Shown: one piece after another, positions 6,340 through 13,631 of the stretch | Position numbering within the stretch: position 1 is the first letter of the stretch | How the letters are laid out: each line of letters begins with the position of its first letter | Source of the DNA: an uncultured Collinsella sp. | GTDB taxonomy: Bacteria > Actinomycetota > Coriobacteriia > Coriobacteriales > Coriobacteriaceae | DNA: 15,818 nt | Reading direction: 5' to 3' | NCBI GenBank assembly: GCA_902463875.1 | Contig: CABQHR010000023.1 | Location: 1-15,818 of the forward strand | Made by a program: the position numbers and the translations under genes | The notes under the pieces: model-generated | Seen by the model: the letters and a program-made list of their open reading frames with translations, nothing else | What the model was told of the DNA's origin: nothing | The model's database searches: none

Positions 6340-8349
6340 GTGACGTACGACACGGACATGAATATCATCGCGTTGTCCCCCTTTGAACCAAACGCCATGT
6401 TTGCGACCTCCGAAGATCCCGATACCATTCGCCGCTTTACCACCCTGCTGGATTGCGGGGCAGTCGGCGGAGGTTCCCACCATCTTCGCAAGGTCGCCAA
6501 TACCGAGGGCGAGACCTTTGCACTCAAAACGTTATGGCCTCTCGATAGCCGCGAGGAAAACGGCCCCGCCGTCACCCCTTCGGGCATCAAGACGCTCACC
6601 GAGGAGTATCGCAATCTTGCCGCCGTCTCCCTGTTGAGTGGTTTCGCCAAAACCTATGGCTACGGCTATACCGGCAACACGCCGGCCATCCTTATGGAGT
6701 GGATCGAGGGTCTGCCCCTTCGCGATGCCGTGGCAGAGCTAACCGACCCCGCCGAGGGCGGCCGTATCCCCGCAAACACCGTCGCCGCCATTGGAAAGCG
6801 CCTGGGAGAGATTCTCCTGGGTGCCCAAAAGCTCGATGCGCCGTTTGTGCACCGCGACCTTTCGCTGCGCAACATCATCATTCGCACGACACGTCGGCCT
6901 CTTGCCCAGCAAATTGCGCACTGCAGCTTCGATATCTGCCTGGTCGATTTGGGCAGCTCCAGCATCAAGCGCTCGGACCCCTCGTTTACCATGTCGACCG
7001 GCATCTGGCGCAACGGCACGCCCGAGTTCGCCCCGCCCGAGATGCTCTCTAACGACATCCCCGAGCTGGCGCCGCTTCGCACGTCGCCCAGCATCGATAC
7101 GTACGAGCTGTGCAGCGTGCTCTATACGCTCTATGCCGGCCATACGCCATATCGCTTAAACGAGCATCTGGATCACTCGCCCTATCTGTATAAGATTGAG
7201 CACGAGCCCGAGCCACTCGAGGCACGCGTGCCCGGCGACCAAAAGCTCGTCGATATCATCATGAGCGGCATCCACAACGAGCAGTCCCAGCGCGCGCCGC
7301 TGTCTACGGTCACGGGCAAGCTCGATGCCTGGATCAAGGACATCGATTTTGAGCCGCGCACGCCGCTGCCCACCCCTATCGACTTTAGCCAAAAACCAAA
7401 GACCGCCAGCTCCGACAAGGCCCAGACGCGCCACTCGGCTATCTCGCGCCGTGCCGCGCTTGCACTTGGTGGCGTCTGCGTTGCCGGCATAGCCGGTTCC
7501 GCCATTGCCACGGGATGCTGGGGGCTCATCGACCTTGCACACGGCATCAAGCCATCGCTCGACGCCTATACTTGGGAAGAGATCGCCCTGATCTCCCGTA
7601 AGATCCAGGAGACGTCTTCCATCGAAAATGCGCTCGAGATCGCCCTCACCTACCACCTGGTGGACAGCAACCATTCGCTCCAAAACGAGAACACCAAGAC
7701 CGTCAGGCTTTCCGATGGGACCAAGGCACAAGTCCAGATCGTGGGCTTTAAGGCAGACACGCTCACCGATGACGGCCTTCCAGCTGGCATCACCTTTATG
7801 TTCCGTACCCCCATCGCCATGCGCGCTGTAAACGACCACGCCGCGACGGGCGGCTGGGAGCAGTCGTCGCTTCGCGAGTGGCTGGCGGGAGAGGGCATGG
7901 CCACGCTGCCCAATCCCCTTCATTATCAGATTCGCTCGGTGAGAAAGCTCACCAACAACACCGGTGCCACCAAAGAAGCCGCTAGCATCACCGTCACCGA
8001 TGACAAGCTGTGGCTGCCGTCCATGAGCGAGCTTTGCGGCTACCAGGCGCCCGAAACGTTCGCAGAAGGCTACGAGTACCTTTCTGCCCTCTACAGCGGA
8101 GAAGGCGACCAGTACCAGCTCTATCGCGAGCAGGGTGTAAGCGGCTTGACCGCCAATAACACCATGATTCGCACCGTCGACGGCAAAAAGATTTGCTACT
8201 GGGAGCGCACCCCCAGCGCCGACTGCAGCGAAGGCGCCGACTCGACGTACTTTAACCGCGTTGGAAAAGACGGCGACGTGTTTAACTGGGCAACACCCGG
8301 AAACAAGCCGGAGCAAAAGACCTATGTCCTACCCGGCTTTTGCATCTAA
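6340..8349 (+). CDS. Receptor-like Ser/Thr protein kinase with DUF6273-like C-terminal domain
   Basis: A 669-residue protein starting at GTG, with AAAGGA 7 bases upstream. Residues 30-335 form a Hanks-type protein kinase: Gly-rich loop GAVGGGS (40-46), ATP-anchoring K63 in FALK, catalytic HRDLSLRN at 171-178 (D173, N178), DLG in place of DFG at 203-205, and an APPE motif (231-234). All residues needed for catalysis are present. One hydrophobic segment (about 372-390) follows the motif ISRRAALALGG, which looks like a twin-arginine signal but sits mid-protein. Residues 460-669 resemble the DUF6273 family (GGWEQSSLREWL near 504-515, DDKLWLPSMSE near 554-564, ending YVLPGFCI). The likely topology is kinase inside and C-terminal domain outside. 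The gene lies between two FHA genes and ends 35 bases before the second. The sensed ligand is unknown. Confidence 0.9.
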   Translation: MTYDTDMNIIALSPFEPNAMFATSEDPDTIRRFTTLLDCGAVGGGSHHLRKVANTEGETFALKTLWPLDSREENGPAVTPSGIKTLTEEYRNLAAVSLLSGFAKTYGYGYTGNTPAILMEWIEGLPLRDAVAELTDPAEGGRIPANTVAAIGKRLGEILLGAQKLDAPFVHRDLSLRNIIIRTTRRPLAQQIAHCSFDICLVDLGSSSIKRSDPSFTMSTGIWRNGTPEFAPPEMLSNDIPELAPLRTSPSIDTYELCSVLYTLYAGHTPYRLNEHLDHSPYLYKIEHEPEPLEARVPGDQKLVDIIMSGIHNEQSQRAPLSTVTGKLDAWIKDIDFEPRTPLPTPIDFSQKPKTASSDKAQTRHSAISRRAALALGGVCVAGIAGSAIATGCWGLIDLAHGIKPSLDAYTWEEIALISRKIQETSSIENALEIALTYHLVDSNHSLQNENTKTVRLSDGTKAQVQIVGFKADTLTDDGLPAGITFMFRTPIAMRAVNDHAATGGWEQSSLREWLAGEGMATLPNPLHYQIRSVRKLTNNTGATKEAASITVTDDKLWLPSMSELCGYQAPETFAEGYEYLSALYSGEGDQYQLYREQGVSGLTANNTMIRTVDGKKICYWERTPSADCSEGADSTYFNRVGKDGDVFNWATPGNKPEQKTYVLPGFCI

Positions 8350-8384
8350 CGCCTTCCCCGGATACCAGAAAGGAGCCTCGCATC

Positions 8385-9374
8385 ATGCGGGCGGAAACAC
8401 CTTCCGAAGTGCTATTTGATTTCCTTAAGTGCGATCTGCAGATCAATAACCGAGAAGCGGCGCGCATCTTGATTTCGGACAAGCCGATGGGCTCCAAACC
8501 TGCCCCACGGTTTCGCATTGCAGAGAAGACGTTTCTGTCGCGCCGCGTAGTGCACGTTGTTCCGGGCACCGACAAGATCGATCCCGAGATGTTTACCGAT
8601 TTTTCGCAGAGCGTCCAGAACTTGGCGGCTACGGCAAAAGTCGGCAGCGACAGCAGCCCGGCGGCCGCCAACGCCCGCCAGCAGGCTATAGCGGCACGTG
8701 CACTCGAGCGCATGGCTAAGTCGCTGAACCACTGGGGGCTCGACGCCGCTATCCTGCGCAATATCTTTGACCGCATCGCCGTCACGCCGGGTCTCAAGCA
8801 AAGCGACCGTCGCCTTTTGGAACTCCTTGCACTGACGGTTTGCGGATGCCTGGCCGACCCCAATGCTGCAGCCTCCGAGGTCAAAGACTTTGCCATAACG
8901 CGGCTAGCCCAGACCTTTGGCACACTCGAGACTACCGAGACCGTCCAGACGCCGGAGGCCAGCTGCAAGGTCAACGAGCCGCCGGCAAAACTGGGGCTGC
9001 TCAGGCTTGCAAAAGACGGCTCGGCCCTGCCGCCGATTTATCCCTTGAGCCTCGACCCCGAGGGTACGGTCCTGGGCTCGTTCGCGCACGACCGAAACAC
9101 CATCACCAACGTGGGGCCCGATGTATCCCGCCGGCACCTGCGCGTGGCGTTTTCCAACGGCACATGGCTCGCAAGCGGCCTGCACTCCACCAACGGGACC
9201 GTGCTGGTGACACGCGGCGGCACGACCACCGTTATCGAAAAGCCTCGCTCGCTGCGAACCGCCGATGACAAAGACAAGCAGATCCCCATCCACGACGGCG
9301 ACCTACTCAAGCTGGGTGCTTCGACCGAGTTCTTGGTGTTGAAGATTTCCTCGAACGTACGCGCGCTGGCTTAG
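8385..9374 (+). CDS. FHA-domain protein, paralogue of the upstream one
   Basis: A 329-residue soluble protein. The FHA domain at about 203-320 has LGS (230-232), SRRH (248-251), STNG (268-271), HDGD (303-306) and FLVL (316-319), so the phosphothreonine-binding features are intact. The N-terminal 190 residues share AARILISD, FLSRRVVHVVPG, GCLADPN and LAQTFGTLETT with the FHA protein at 5239-6195. It differs by an Ala-rich stretch near 91-106. The ATG at 8385 is chosen because AGAAAGGAG ends 9 bases before it; an upstream in-frame ATG at 8340 would overlap the kinase and has no ribosome site. The 35-base gap from the kinase stop and lack of a terminator point to co-transcription. It probably binds the phosphorylated kinase or its targets (inference). 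Confidence 0.9.
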   Translation: MRAETPSEVLFDFLKCDLQINNREAARILISDKPMGSKPAPRFRIAEKTFLSRRVVHVVPGTDKIDPEMFTDFSQSVQNLAATAKVGSDSSPAAANARQQAIAARALERMAKSLNHWGLDAAILRNIFDRIAVTPGLKQSDRRLLELLALTVCGCLADPNAAASEVKDFAITRLAQTFGTLETTETVQTPEASCKVNEPPAKLGLLRLAKDGSALPPIYPLSLDPEGTVLGSFAHDRNTITNVGPDVSRRHLRVAFSNGTWLASGLHSTNGTVLVTRGGTTTVIEKPRSLRTADDKDKQIPIHDGDLLKLGASTEFLVLKISSNVRALA

Positions 9375-9403
9375 ATCTGGACAATCCAAATTTGAATCAA
9401 CGC

Positions 9404-9442
9404 AAAAGAGCGCCGCTGCACCCATCGCAGCGGCGCTCTTTT
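9404..9442. terminator. Bidirectional intrinsic terminator
   Basis: A perfect 16-bp stem (9404-9419 with 9427-9442, 7-base loop) begins with AAAA and ends with TTTT, so it can work on both strands. It terminates the kinase-FHA transcript and backs up termination of the convergent surface-protein gene. Confidence 0.85.
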
Positions 9443-9449
9443 ACACAAA

Positions 9450-9480
9450 GGCGCCCCCGGCCGTTAAAGCCGGGGGCGCC
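9450..9480 (-). terminator. Terminator of the surface-protein gene
   Basis: A perfect 12-bp, almost all G-C stem (9450-9461 with 9469-9480, 7-base loop) starts 31 bases beyond the surface-protein stop and is followed on the minus strand by TTTGTG. The T tract is short, but the second hairpin at 9404-9442 lies directly behind it. Confidence 0.7.
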
Positions 9481-9511
9481 TATAAAGGGGAAACGAGCTT
9501 AAAAAGCTACA

Positions 9512-10714
9512 TTAGGCATTGAAGCGACGGCGGGTAGCACCAGCGGCGATGGCAGCGGCACCCAGACCGGCGATGATCGTAACCTGAGCGGCAACGCTAT
9601 CACCAGTGGTGGGGAGGGCAGCCTCGTCGGCCTTCTTCTCGTCGGCCTTCTTCTCGGCCTTGGCGGGAGTCTTGGTCGTCGTGGTGGTCGTGGTGGTGGT
9701 CACCTGCGGCTGAGCGGGCTCAACGTAGGGAACCAGGGAACCCAGGACCTTCTTGGCGGCCTCAAGCTCAGCCTGAGCCTTGGCCTCAGCCTGCTTGGCG
9801 AGCTCAAGCTCGGCATAGGCCTCGAGAACATCGCTCTGGGCCTGCTCGTACTTGTCGGCAGCGGCCTTGGCCTCGTCAGACTTAACCTCGGTGTTAGCCT
9901 TGGCGTCCTCGAGAGCCTTAGCGGCCTCATCCTTAGCCTTCTGGGCGTCGGCGAGAGCAGCCTGAGCAGCGTTAGCGGCAGCGAGAGCGTTGTTCCAATC
10001 AGCCTTCTTGGCAGCGAGCGTCTCCTCGGCCTCGTTGGCCTCATTGTCAAGCTTGTTGAACTCGCGACCAAGTTCATCGGCCTTGGCGGTAGCGGCCTTG
10101 AGCGCAGCCTCGGCAGCGGCAACGATCTGCGGCTTCTTCTTAGCCTCGGCGAGGGCCTCGTTGGCCTTAACCTGCTCATCGATAGCAGCGTCACGCTCGG
10201 CCTTGGCATCCTCGGCGGCCTTGGCAGCCTTAATGGCAGCGTTATTGGCCTCATTGAAAGCCTGGCCGGACTTGTTGGCCTGAGCCATGGCGGCATCAAA
10301 TGCGTCCTGAGCGTCCTTGACGGCCTGCTCCTTGCCCTGAGCAGCCTTCAGGTCAGCCTCGGCCTCGGCCTTCTTGTCGGTAGTCTTGGACCAAGCAGCC
10401 TTAGCCTCACCGGCGGCCTTGCGGGCCTTCAGAGCAGCGTTGTCGAGCTCGTTGTACTCCTGGCCGAGCTTATCGGCATCAGCCTTGAGCTGCGGATACT
10501 GCTGGCCAAGGCTCACCAAATCGATTGCGGCTTGCCACTGAGTATTGGCCTGGTCTGCCGCGTTGGTGGCATCCATCCAAATCTGATAGAGTTGGTCATC
10601 CTTCTGGGTAGCAGCCGTAAGCACGGTCTGGGCCTTATCGACCTTAGCCTGCGCATCAGCAACGACGCCCTCCTGAGCATCAACCATCTGGCCTAAACGC
10701 TGAATCTCCCACAT
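9512..10714 (-). CDS. C-terminal fragment of the surface protein with sortase signal
   Basis: A 400-residue frame from the first in-frame ATG (10714) after the break; the frame itself is open back to about 11047. It has coiled-coil modules (ADKLGQEYNELDNAALKA, ADELGREFNKLDNEANEAEE), the linker VEPAQPQV plus nine Thr and KTPAKAEKKADEKKADEAA, then the LPTTGD sorting motif, a hydrophobic segment and an RRRF tail. This is a class A-type cell-wall sorting signal. There is no ribosome site at 10714 and no signal peptide, so it is probably not made as a separate functional protein. Confidence 0.65.
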   Translation of the reverse strand: MWEIQRLGQMVDAQEGVVADAQAKVDKAQTVLTAATQKDDQLYQIWMDATNAADQANTQWQAAIDLVSLGQQYPQLKADADKLGQEYNELDNAALKARKAAGEAKAAWSKTTDKKAEAEADLKAAQGKEQAVKDAQDAFDAAMAQANKSGQAFNEANNAAIKAAKAAEDAKAERDAAIDEQVKANEALAEAKKKPQIVAAAEAALKAATAKADELGREFNKLDNEANEAEETLAAKKADWNNALAAANAAQAALADAQKAKDEAAKALEDAKANTEVKSDEAKAAADKYEQAQSDVLEAYAELELAKQAEAKAQAELEAAKKVLGSLVPYVEPAQPQVTTTTTTTTTKTPAKAEKKADEKKADEAALPTTGDSVAAQVTIIAGLGAAAIAAGATRRRFNA

Positions 10715-10737
10715 ATTGTCGGAAATCTGAGCCTGCG

Positions 10738-11901
10738 TCAGCTGCTTCTTATAAGAGTCGAGAACACCCTGCTGGTTATTAAGCTCAGACTTGGCATTGC
10801 TGAGCGCAATATCGGCAGCCTGCTTCTCCTTGCTGGCAGCCTCAGAATCAAGCTTAGCGCGATCAGCCTCGTTATTGAGATCGTTGACCTTCTGGCCGAG
10901 CTCGTCGGCCTTCGCCTTATTGGCGTCAAGGTTCTTGTAAGCATCCTCAGCCTTGTTGGCCTCGGCGAGCTTAGCGTCCCAGGCGTCCTTCTTAGCCTTG
11001 GCAGCGTCCTCGGCCTTAGCAGCCTCGTTGTCAAGCTCGTTGAACTGGCAGCAGCCTCGTCGTCAGCCTTGGTAGCAGCCTTAAGAGCGGCCTCGGCATC
11101 CTCAACGGAGGGAAGCTTCTTGGCGGCCTCGAGGGCAACCTGAGCTTCGTTGGCGGCCTTCAGGTCAGCCTTCATCGTGGCCTCGGCATCCTTGGCAGTC
11201 TGCTCGGCCTTAGCGGCAGCGTTGTCAAGATCGCTCCACTCCTGATAAAGCTTGTCGGCCTTCTTGGCGGCAGCGTCATAGGCAGCCTGGGCCTCTTCCT
11301 CAGAAGTCAGGTTCTTGGCATCCTCGAGGGCAACCTGAGCGTCGTTCTGAGCCTTGACAGCGTCGTTCCACTCTGCCTTCTTGGCGTTGGCAGCGGCGCG
11401 GGCGTCCTCGGCCTTCTTCTCGTACTGGTTCTCGTTGTACTCAACACCGAGTGCGTCGGCAGCGTCCTGGGCGTCCTTGTAAGCCTTCTCGGCCTCGTCC
11501 AGAGCAGCCTTGGCGGTGGCGAGATTGGTCTCGGCCTCCATCTCGGCGGCGGCGGCGTCCTCGAGAGCCTTCTGGGCCTCCTGGTTGCCAGCCTTAGCCT
11601 CGGCCTCGGCAGCCTTAGCCTCGTCGTAGGCCTTCTGGGCCTTCTCGACGTTGGCCTTAGCCTCGTCGTAGGCCTTCTGGGCCTTCTCGACGTCGGCCTT
11701 GGCGGCAGCAATCTCTTCCTTGCTGGCCTGCTTCTGCTCGGCCTTGACGTCGTCGTTGGCGTCGGTGCCGGACTCAGCGAAAGCAGCGGTCTGAAGGACC
11801 GGAGACAGTGCGAGGCTGGCGGTAACGGCCATGGTCACCGCGGGCTTAGCGAGGTTGAGCTTGGACTGCGCTTTTTTGTGCGCGGGCTGATACTTTGCCA
11901 T
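10738..11901 (-). CDS. N-terminal fragment of the surface protein (secreted, no anchor)
   Basis: As it stands this frame encodes 387 residues. Residues 1-42 are a signal peptide: a basic start, a hydrophobic core (VTMAVTASLALSPVL) and an AFA cleavage site before ESGTD. Residues about 50-284 are Ala/Lys/Glu/Asp-rich coiled coil with repeats such as EKAQKAYDEAKA. After the break, about 100 residues turn Ser/Arg/Leu/Thr-rich, the mark of reading in the wrong frame, and there is no sorting signal. The product, if made, would be secreted and not anchored. AAAGGGGA precedes the ATG at 11901. Confidence 0.7.
   Translation of the reverse strand: MAKYQPAHKKAQSKLNLAKPAVTMAVTASLALSPVLQTAAFAESGTDANDDVKAEQKQASKEEIAAAKADVEKAQKAYDEAKANVEKAQKAYDEAKAAEAEAKAGNQEAQKALEDAAAAEMEAETNLATAKAALDEAEKAYKDAQDAADALGVEYNENQYEKKAEDARAAANAKKAEWNDAVKAQNDAQVALEDAKNLTSEEEAQAAYDAAAKKADKLYQEWSDLDNAAAKAEQTAKDAEATMKADLKAANEAQVALEAAKKLPSVEDAEAALKAATKADDEAAASSTSLTTRLLRPRTLPRLRRTPGTLSSPRPTRLRMLTRTLTPIRRRPTSSARRSTISITRLIALSLILRLPARRSRLPILRSAMPSLSLITSRVFSTLIRSS
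11612..11695 (-). repeat. Two tandem 42-bp repeats in the surface-protein gene
   Basis: Copies at 11612-11653 and 11654-11695 differ at one base and encode two copies of a 14-residue unit (AYDEAKANVEKAQK type, two heptads). Unit number could change by recombination or slippage without breaking the frame. Confidence 0.85.
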
Positions 11902-11989
11902 GTTTTCCCCTTTGTTCAGAAACAGCCCGTCCCGAAAATCGAGACAGATTTACTAATGCATGGTCTATTTAAAAGGGGAAAATCTCGAA

Positions 11990-12005
11990 TTGGTTGCGCA
12001 ACCAA
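11990..12005. promoter_or_regulatory. Perfect 16-bp palindrome upstream of the surface-protein gene
   Basis: TTGGTTGCGCAACCAA is fully self-complementary and lies about 90 bases upstream of the surface-protein start. Position and symmetry fit a dimeric regulator's operator. The leader on its minus-strand side has an AT-rich TTTTAAATA that could be a -10 region. No regulator is identified. Confidence 0.4.
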
Positions 12006-12060
12006 GCTATATCTAAGGTTCGAGACTTTTTTGCAAAAAAAGTTGCAAAAAGCTATTGCA

Positions 12061-12126
12061 CCACCCGTACGCTGGGGCAAAGGTCTGCCAGCGGGCACTC
12101 GTCGCACTTGGGTTTGCGGGCGTCGC
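12061..12126 (-). repeat. 66-bp duplicate of the nth 3' end (distal copy)
   Basis: Identical over 66 bases to 13684-13749, the last codons of nth that encode part of its [4Fe-4S] cysteine loop and tail. In the nth frame it reads ...SVRVVQ and stops at TAG (12053-12055), so this copy is attached to a plausible original nth end. It is a direct repeat of the copy inside nth, with the ATPase gene in between. Confidence 0.95.
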
Positions 12127-12246
12127 GCAAACTGCACGGCGGCCATCAACACCCGGTCCGCTCATCCAAAACGCGCATGCCCGAACGCACTCGGCACAAA
12201 ACAGCCTGATCGGACAGCATCAATTATCAGCTTTCACCTGCGCTAC

Positions 12247-12315
12247 TTTGTAATTATGGCAATTCATACTTTATGATTGTGGTAACTTCTAGTTTGTAAT
12301 TATGGTTGTTATGCC
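12247..12315 (+). repeat. Three 23-bp direct repeats (iteron-like)
   Basis: Units start at 12247, 12270 and 12293, exactly 23 bases apart. Each opens with TTTRTRATTRTGG; the first and third share the 13 bases TTTGTAATTATGG, and the second differs by A/G changes only in that core. The set ends right before TTGACA (12316-12321). Regular two-turn spacing suggests cooperative protein binding upstream of the ATPase gene. Confidence 0.7.
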
Positions 12316-12441
12316 TTGACAATGTGGCAAATCCCAAAGACCTGCCACGAAATCCGGCGGATACCGACAGACTCGGCACGAGACTTTCAAACCAAAAGCA
12401 TGCCTGCGAGCATGCGAGACAAGACACGAAGGGCATTAAAA

Positions 12442-13599
12442 ATGATTGAGCGAACCATGGCCCAAAAGCTACGCGACATGTCAGAATGGTTCCCCGTCGT
12501 CTCGCTTACGGGGCCGCGTCAAAGCGGCAAGTCAACTCTCATCAAGGCCGTCTTTCCTGAATATGAATATCTCAACCTCGAGAACCCGGAAGTCCGTCGC
12601 GCCGCACTCGATGACCCCGTCGGCTTTATCAGGAGGCGCCCCGATCACCTGATCATCGACGAGGCCCAATATGCACCGGAGCTGTTCAGCATGATTCAGG
12701 TCGCCTCCGACGAGCGCGGAAGTGCCGGCCAGTATGTATTGTCCGGCTCGCAAAACTTTTTGCTCATGCACAACATCCAGCAATCGCTTGCCGGGCGCGT
12801 CGGCATGCTCAAACTCCTACCTCTCTCCTACCAGGAGCTCAGCGATACGCAAATCTCGCTTGACACCTACCTGATTCGCGGGGGATACCCGCGCATATAT
12901 GATGTGGGCATCCCCACCGATATGTTCTACCAAAATTACCTTATGACCTATGTGGAACGCGACGCGGGCGGCCTTCTTGACGTGCGTAACCTGAGTTCAT
13001 TAAGAAAAATGATCGGGCTGTGCGCGGCTTGCGTGGGAGGGCTGCTCAACCTATCAAGACTCGCCGCTGATGTGGGAGTCGCCACGGCGACAATCAGCTC
13101 GTGGCTTTCGATCCTGCAATCAAGCTATTTGGTGTTCCTGCTTCAGCCTTATGCCGGAAACATGCGCAAGCGGCTTACCAAAGCGCCAAAACTGTACTTC
13201 TACGACACGGGACTTCTCTGCCACCTGCTTGGCATTCACGACGAGCGCAGTCTCATGAACCACCCCCTAAGCGGGGAAATATTCGAAAACCTCGTTGTCT
13301 CGGAACGCCAGAAGGCATATCTCAACAGAGGCATCGAGCCCACGCTTGTCTTTTATCGCGACGACAGCAAACGAGAGATCGACCTTATCGATCTAACAGA
13401 GCCGGCTCGCCCACAGGCGTTCGAAATCAAATCGGGCGCTACCTATCGCGACTCATTCGCTCGACATCTGCGCTCTGTTGGTTCCGAACTTGGCATTCCC
13501 GCAAAGGACCGAGCCGTCGTATACCACGGCTCCGAGCACTACGATACCGAGGGCGCATCGGTTGTGCCGGCAGAAGAGTTCTTGCTTCGGGAGTCGTAG
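12442..13599 (+). CDS. AAA+ ATPase with DUF4143 domain (COG1373-like)
   Basis: A 385-residue protein starting MIERTMAQKL, the usual start of this family. Walker A GPRQSGKST is at 24-32, Walker B LIIDEAQ at 70-76, and a sensor strand VLSGSQNFLL at 99-108. The DUF4143 region follows (about 175-330) with YDTGLLCHLLGI near 254-265 and GEIFENLVVSE near 278-288. The end has a PD-(D/E)xK-like pattern, REIDLI (D314) and FEIKSG (E328, K330). The family is common in anaerobes and archaea, often in many copies and in variable locations, and its cellular role is unclear. The ATG at 12442 is preceded by AAGGG 8 bases away; ATG 12322 or TTG 12316 would add 40-42 residues unlike the family. GC is lower than its neighbours and it lies inside a direct-repeat pair, suggesting transfer. 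Confidence 0.88.
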   Translation: MIERTMAQKLRDMSEWFPVVSLTGPRQSGKSTLIKAVFPEYEYLNLENPEVRRAALDDPVGFIRRRPDHLIIDEAQYAPELFSMIQVASDERGSAGQYVLSGSQNFLLMHNIQQSLAGRVGMLKLLPLSYQELSDTQISLDTYLIRGGYPRIYDVGIPTDMFYQNYLMTYVERDAGGLLDVRNLSSLRKMIGLCAACVGGLLNLSRLAADVGVATATISSWLSILQSSYLVFLLQPYAGNMRKRLTKAPKLYFYDTGLLCHLLGIHDERSLMNHPLSGEIFENLVVSERQKAYLNRGIEPTLVFYRDDSKREIDLIDLTEPARPQAFEIKSGATYRDSFARHLRSVGSELGIPAKDRAVVYHGSEHYDTEGASVVPAEEFLLRES

Positions 13600-13631
13600 C
13601 GAACGCTGTGGGCCCGGCCACGGCCCGATTT

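Larger units (their letters stand above)
9512..11901 (-). pseudogene. Frameshifted LPxTG-anchored alanine-rich coiled-coil surface protein (whole locus)
   Basis: Two adjacent open frames are the two halves of one gene. The 5' half starts at 11901 and stays in the protein's normal Ala/Lys/Glu-rich style to about residue 284. The expected continuation QFNELDNEAAKAEDAAKAKK begins at 11047 in another frame, which stays open through 10714 to the stop at 9512. The locus length (2390) is one short of a multiple of three, so a one-base loss (or an equivalent indel) near 11047-11056 explains the break. The intact protein would have about 797 residues: signal peptide, about 700 residues of heptad-like coiled coil in modules of roughly 60-70 residues marked by LDN-A-AE motifs, a run of nine Thr, and an LPTTGD sortase signal. 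Likely a stalk or adhesin on the cell wall. A sequencing or assembly error is a real alternative. Confidence 0.75.
11902..12441. other. Intergenic region between surface-protein and ATPase genes
   Basis: A 540-bp stretch without a convincing gene. It holds, from left to right: the surface-gene leader, a 16-bp palindrome (11990-12005), AT-rich inverted repeats (12025-12052), a TAG codon (12053-12055) in frame with an nth remnant, the 66-bp nth copy (12061-12126), unassigned sequence (12127-12246), three 23-bp direct repeats (12247-12315), and an ATPase leader. An in-frame upstream extension of the ATPase from TTG at 12316 is open but looks non-coding. Confidence 0.6.

Noticed and set aside
7156..8316. 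A 386-codon minus-strand frame across the kinase gene
   Set aside because: It is antisense to the kinase and DUF6273-like domain, which have clear family motifs, and it has no recognisable domain.
11040..11060. Programmed ribosomal frameshifting in the surface-protein gene
   Set aside because: There is no slippery heptamer or stimulatory hairpin at the junction; a simple indel explains the break.
9512..11901. CRISPR-like repetition
   Set aside because: The repeats are coding, keep the heptad register, and have no uniform spacers.
11916..12152. A 78-codon minus-strand open frame overlapping the nth remnant
   Set aside because: It reads the 66-bp repeat in a frame other than that of nth and has no ribosome site or recognisable domain.
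12316..12441. N-terminal extension of the ATPase from TTG at 12316
   Set aside because: These 42 residues lie before the normal family start MIERT, and there is a better ribosome site for ATG 12442.
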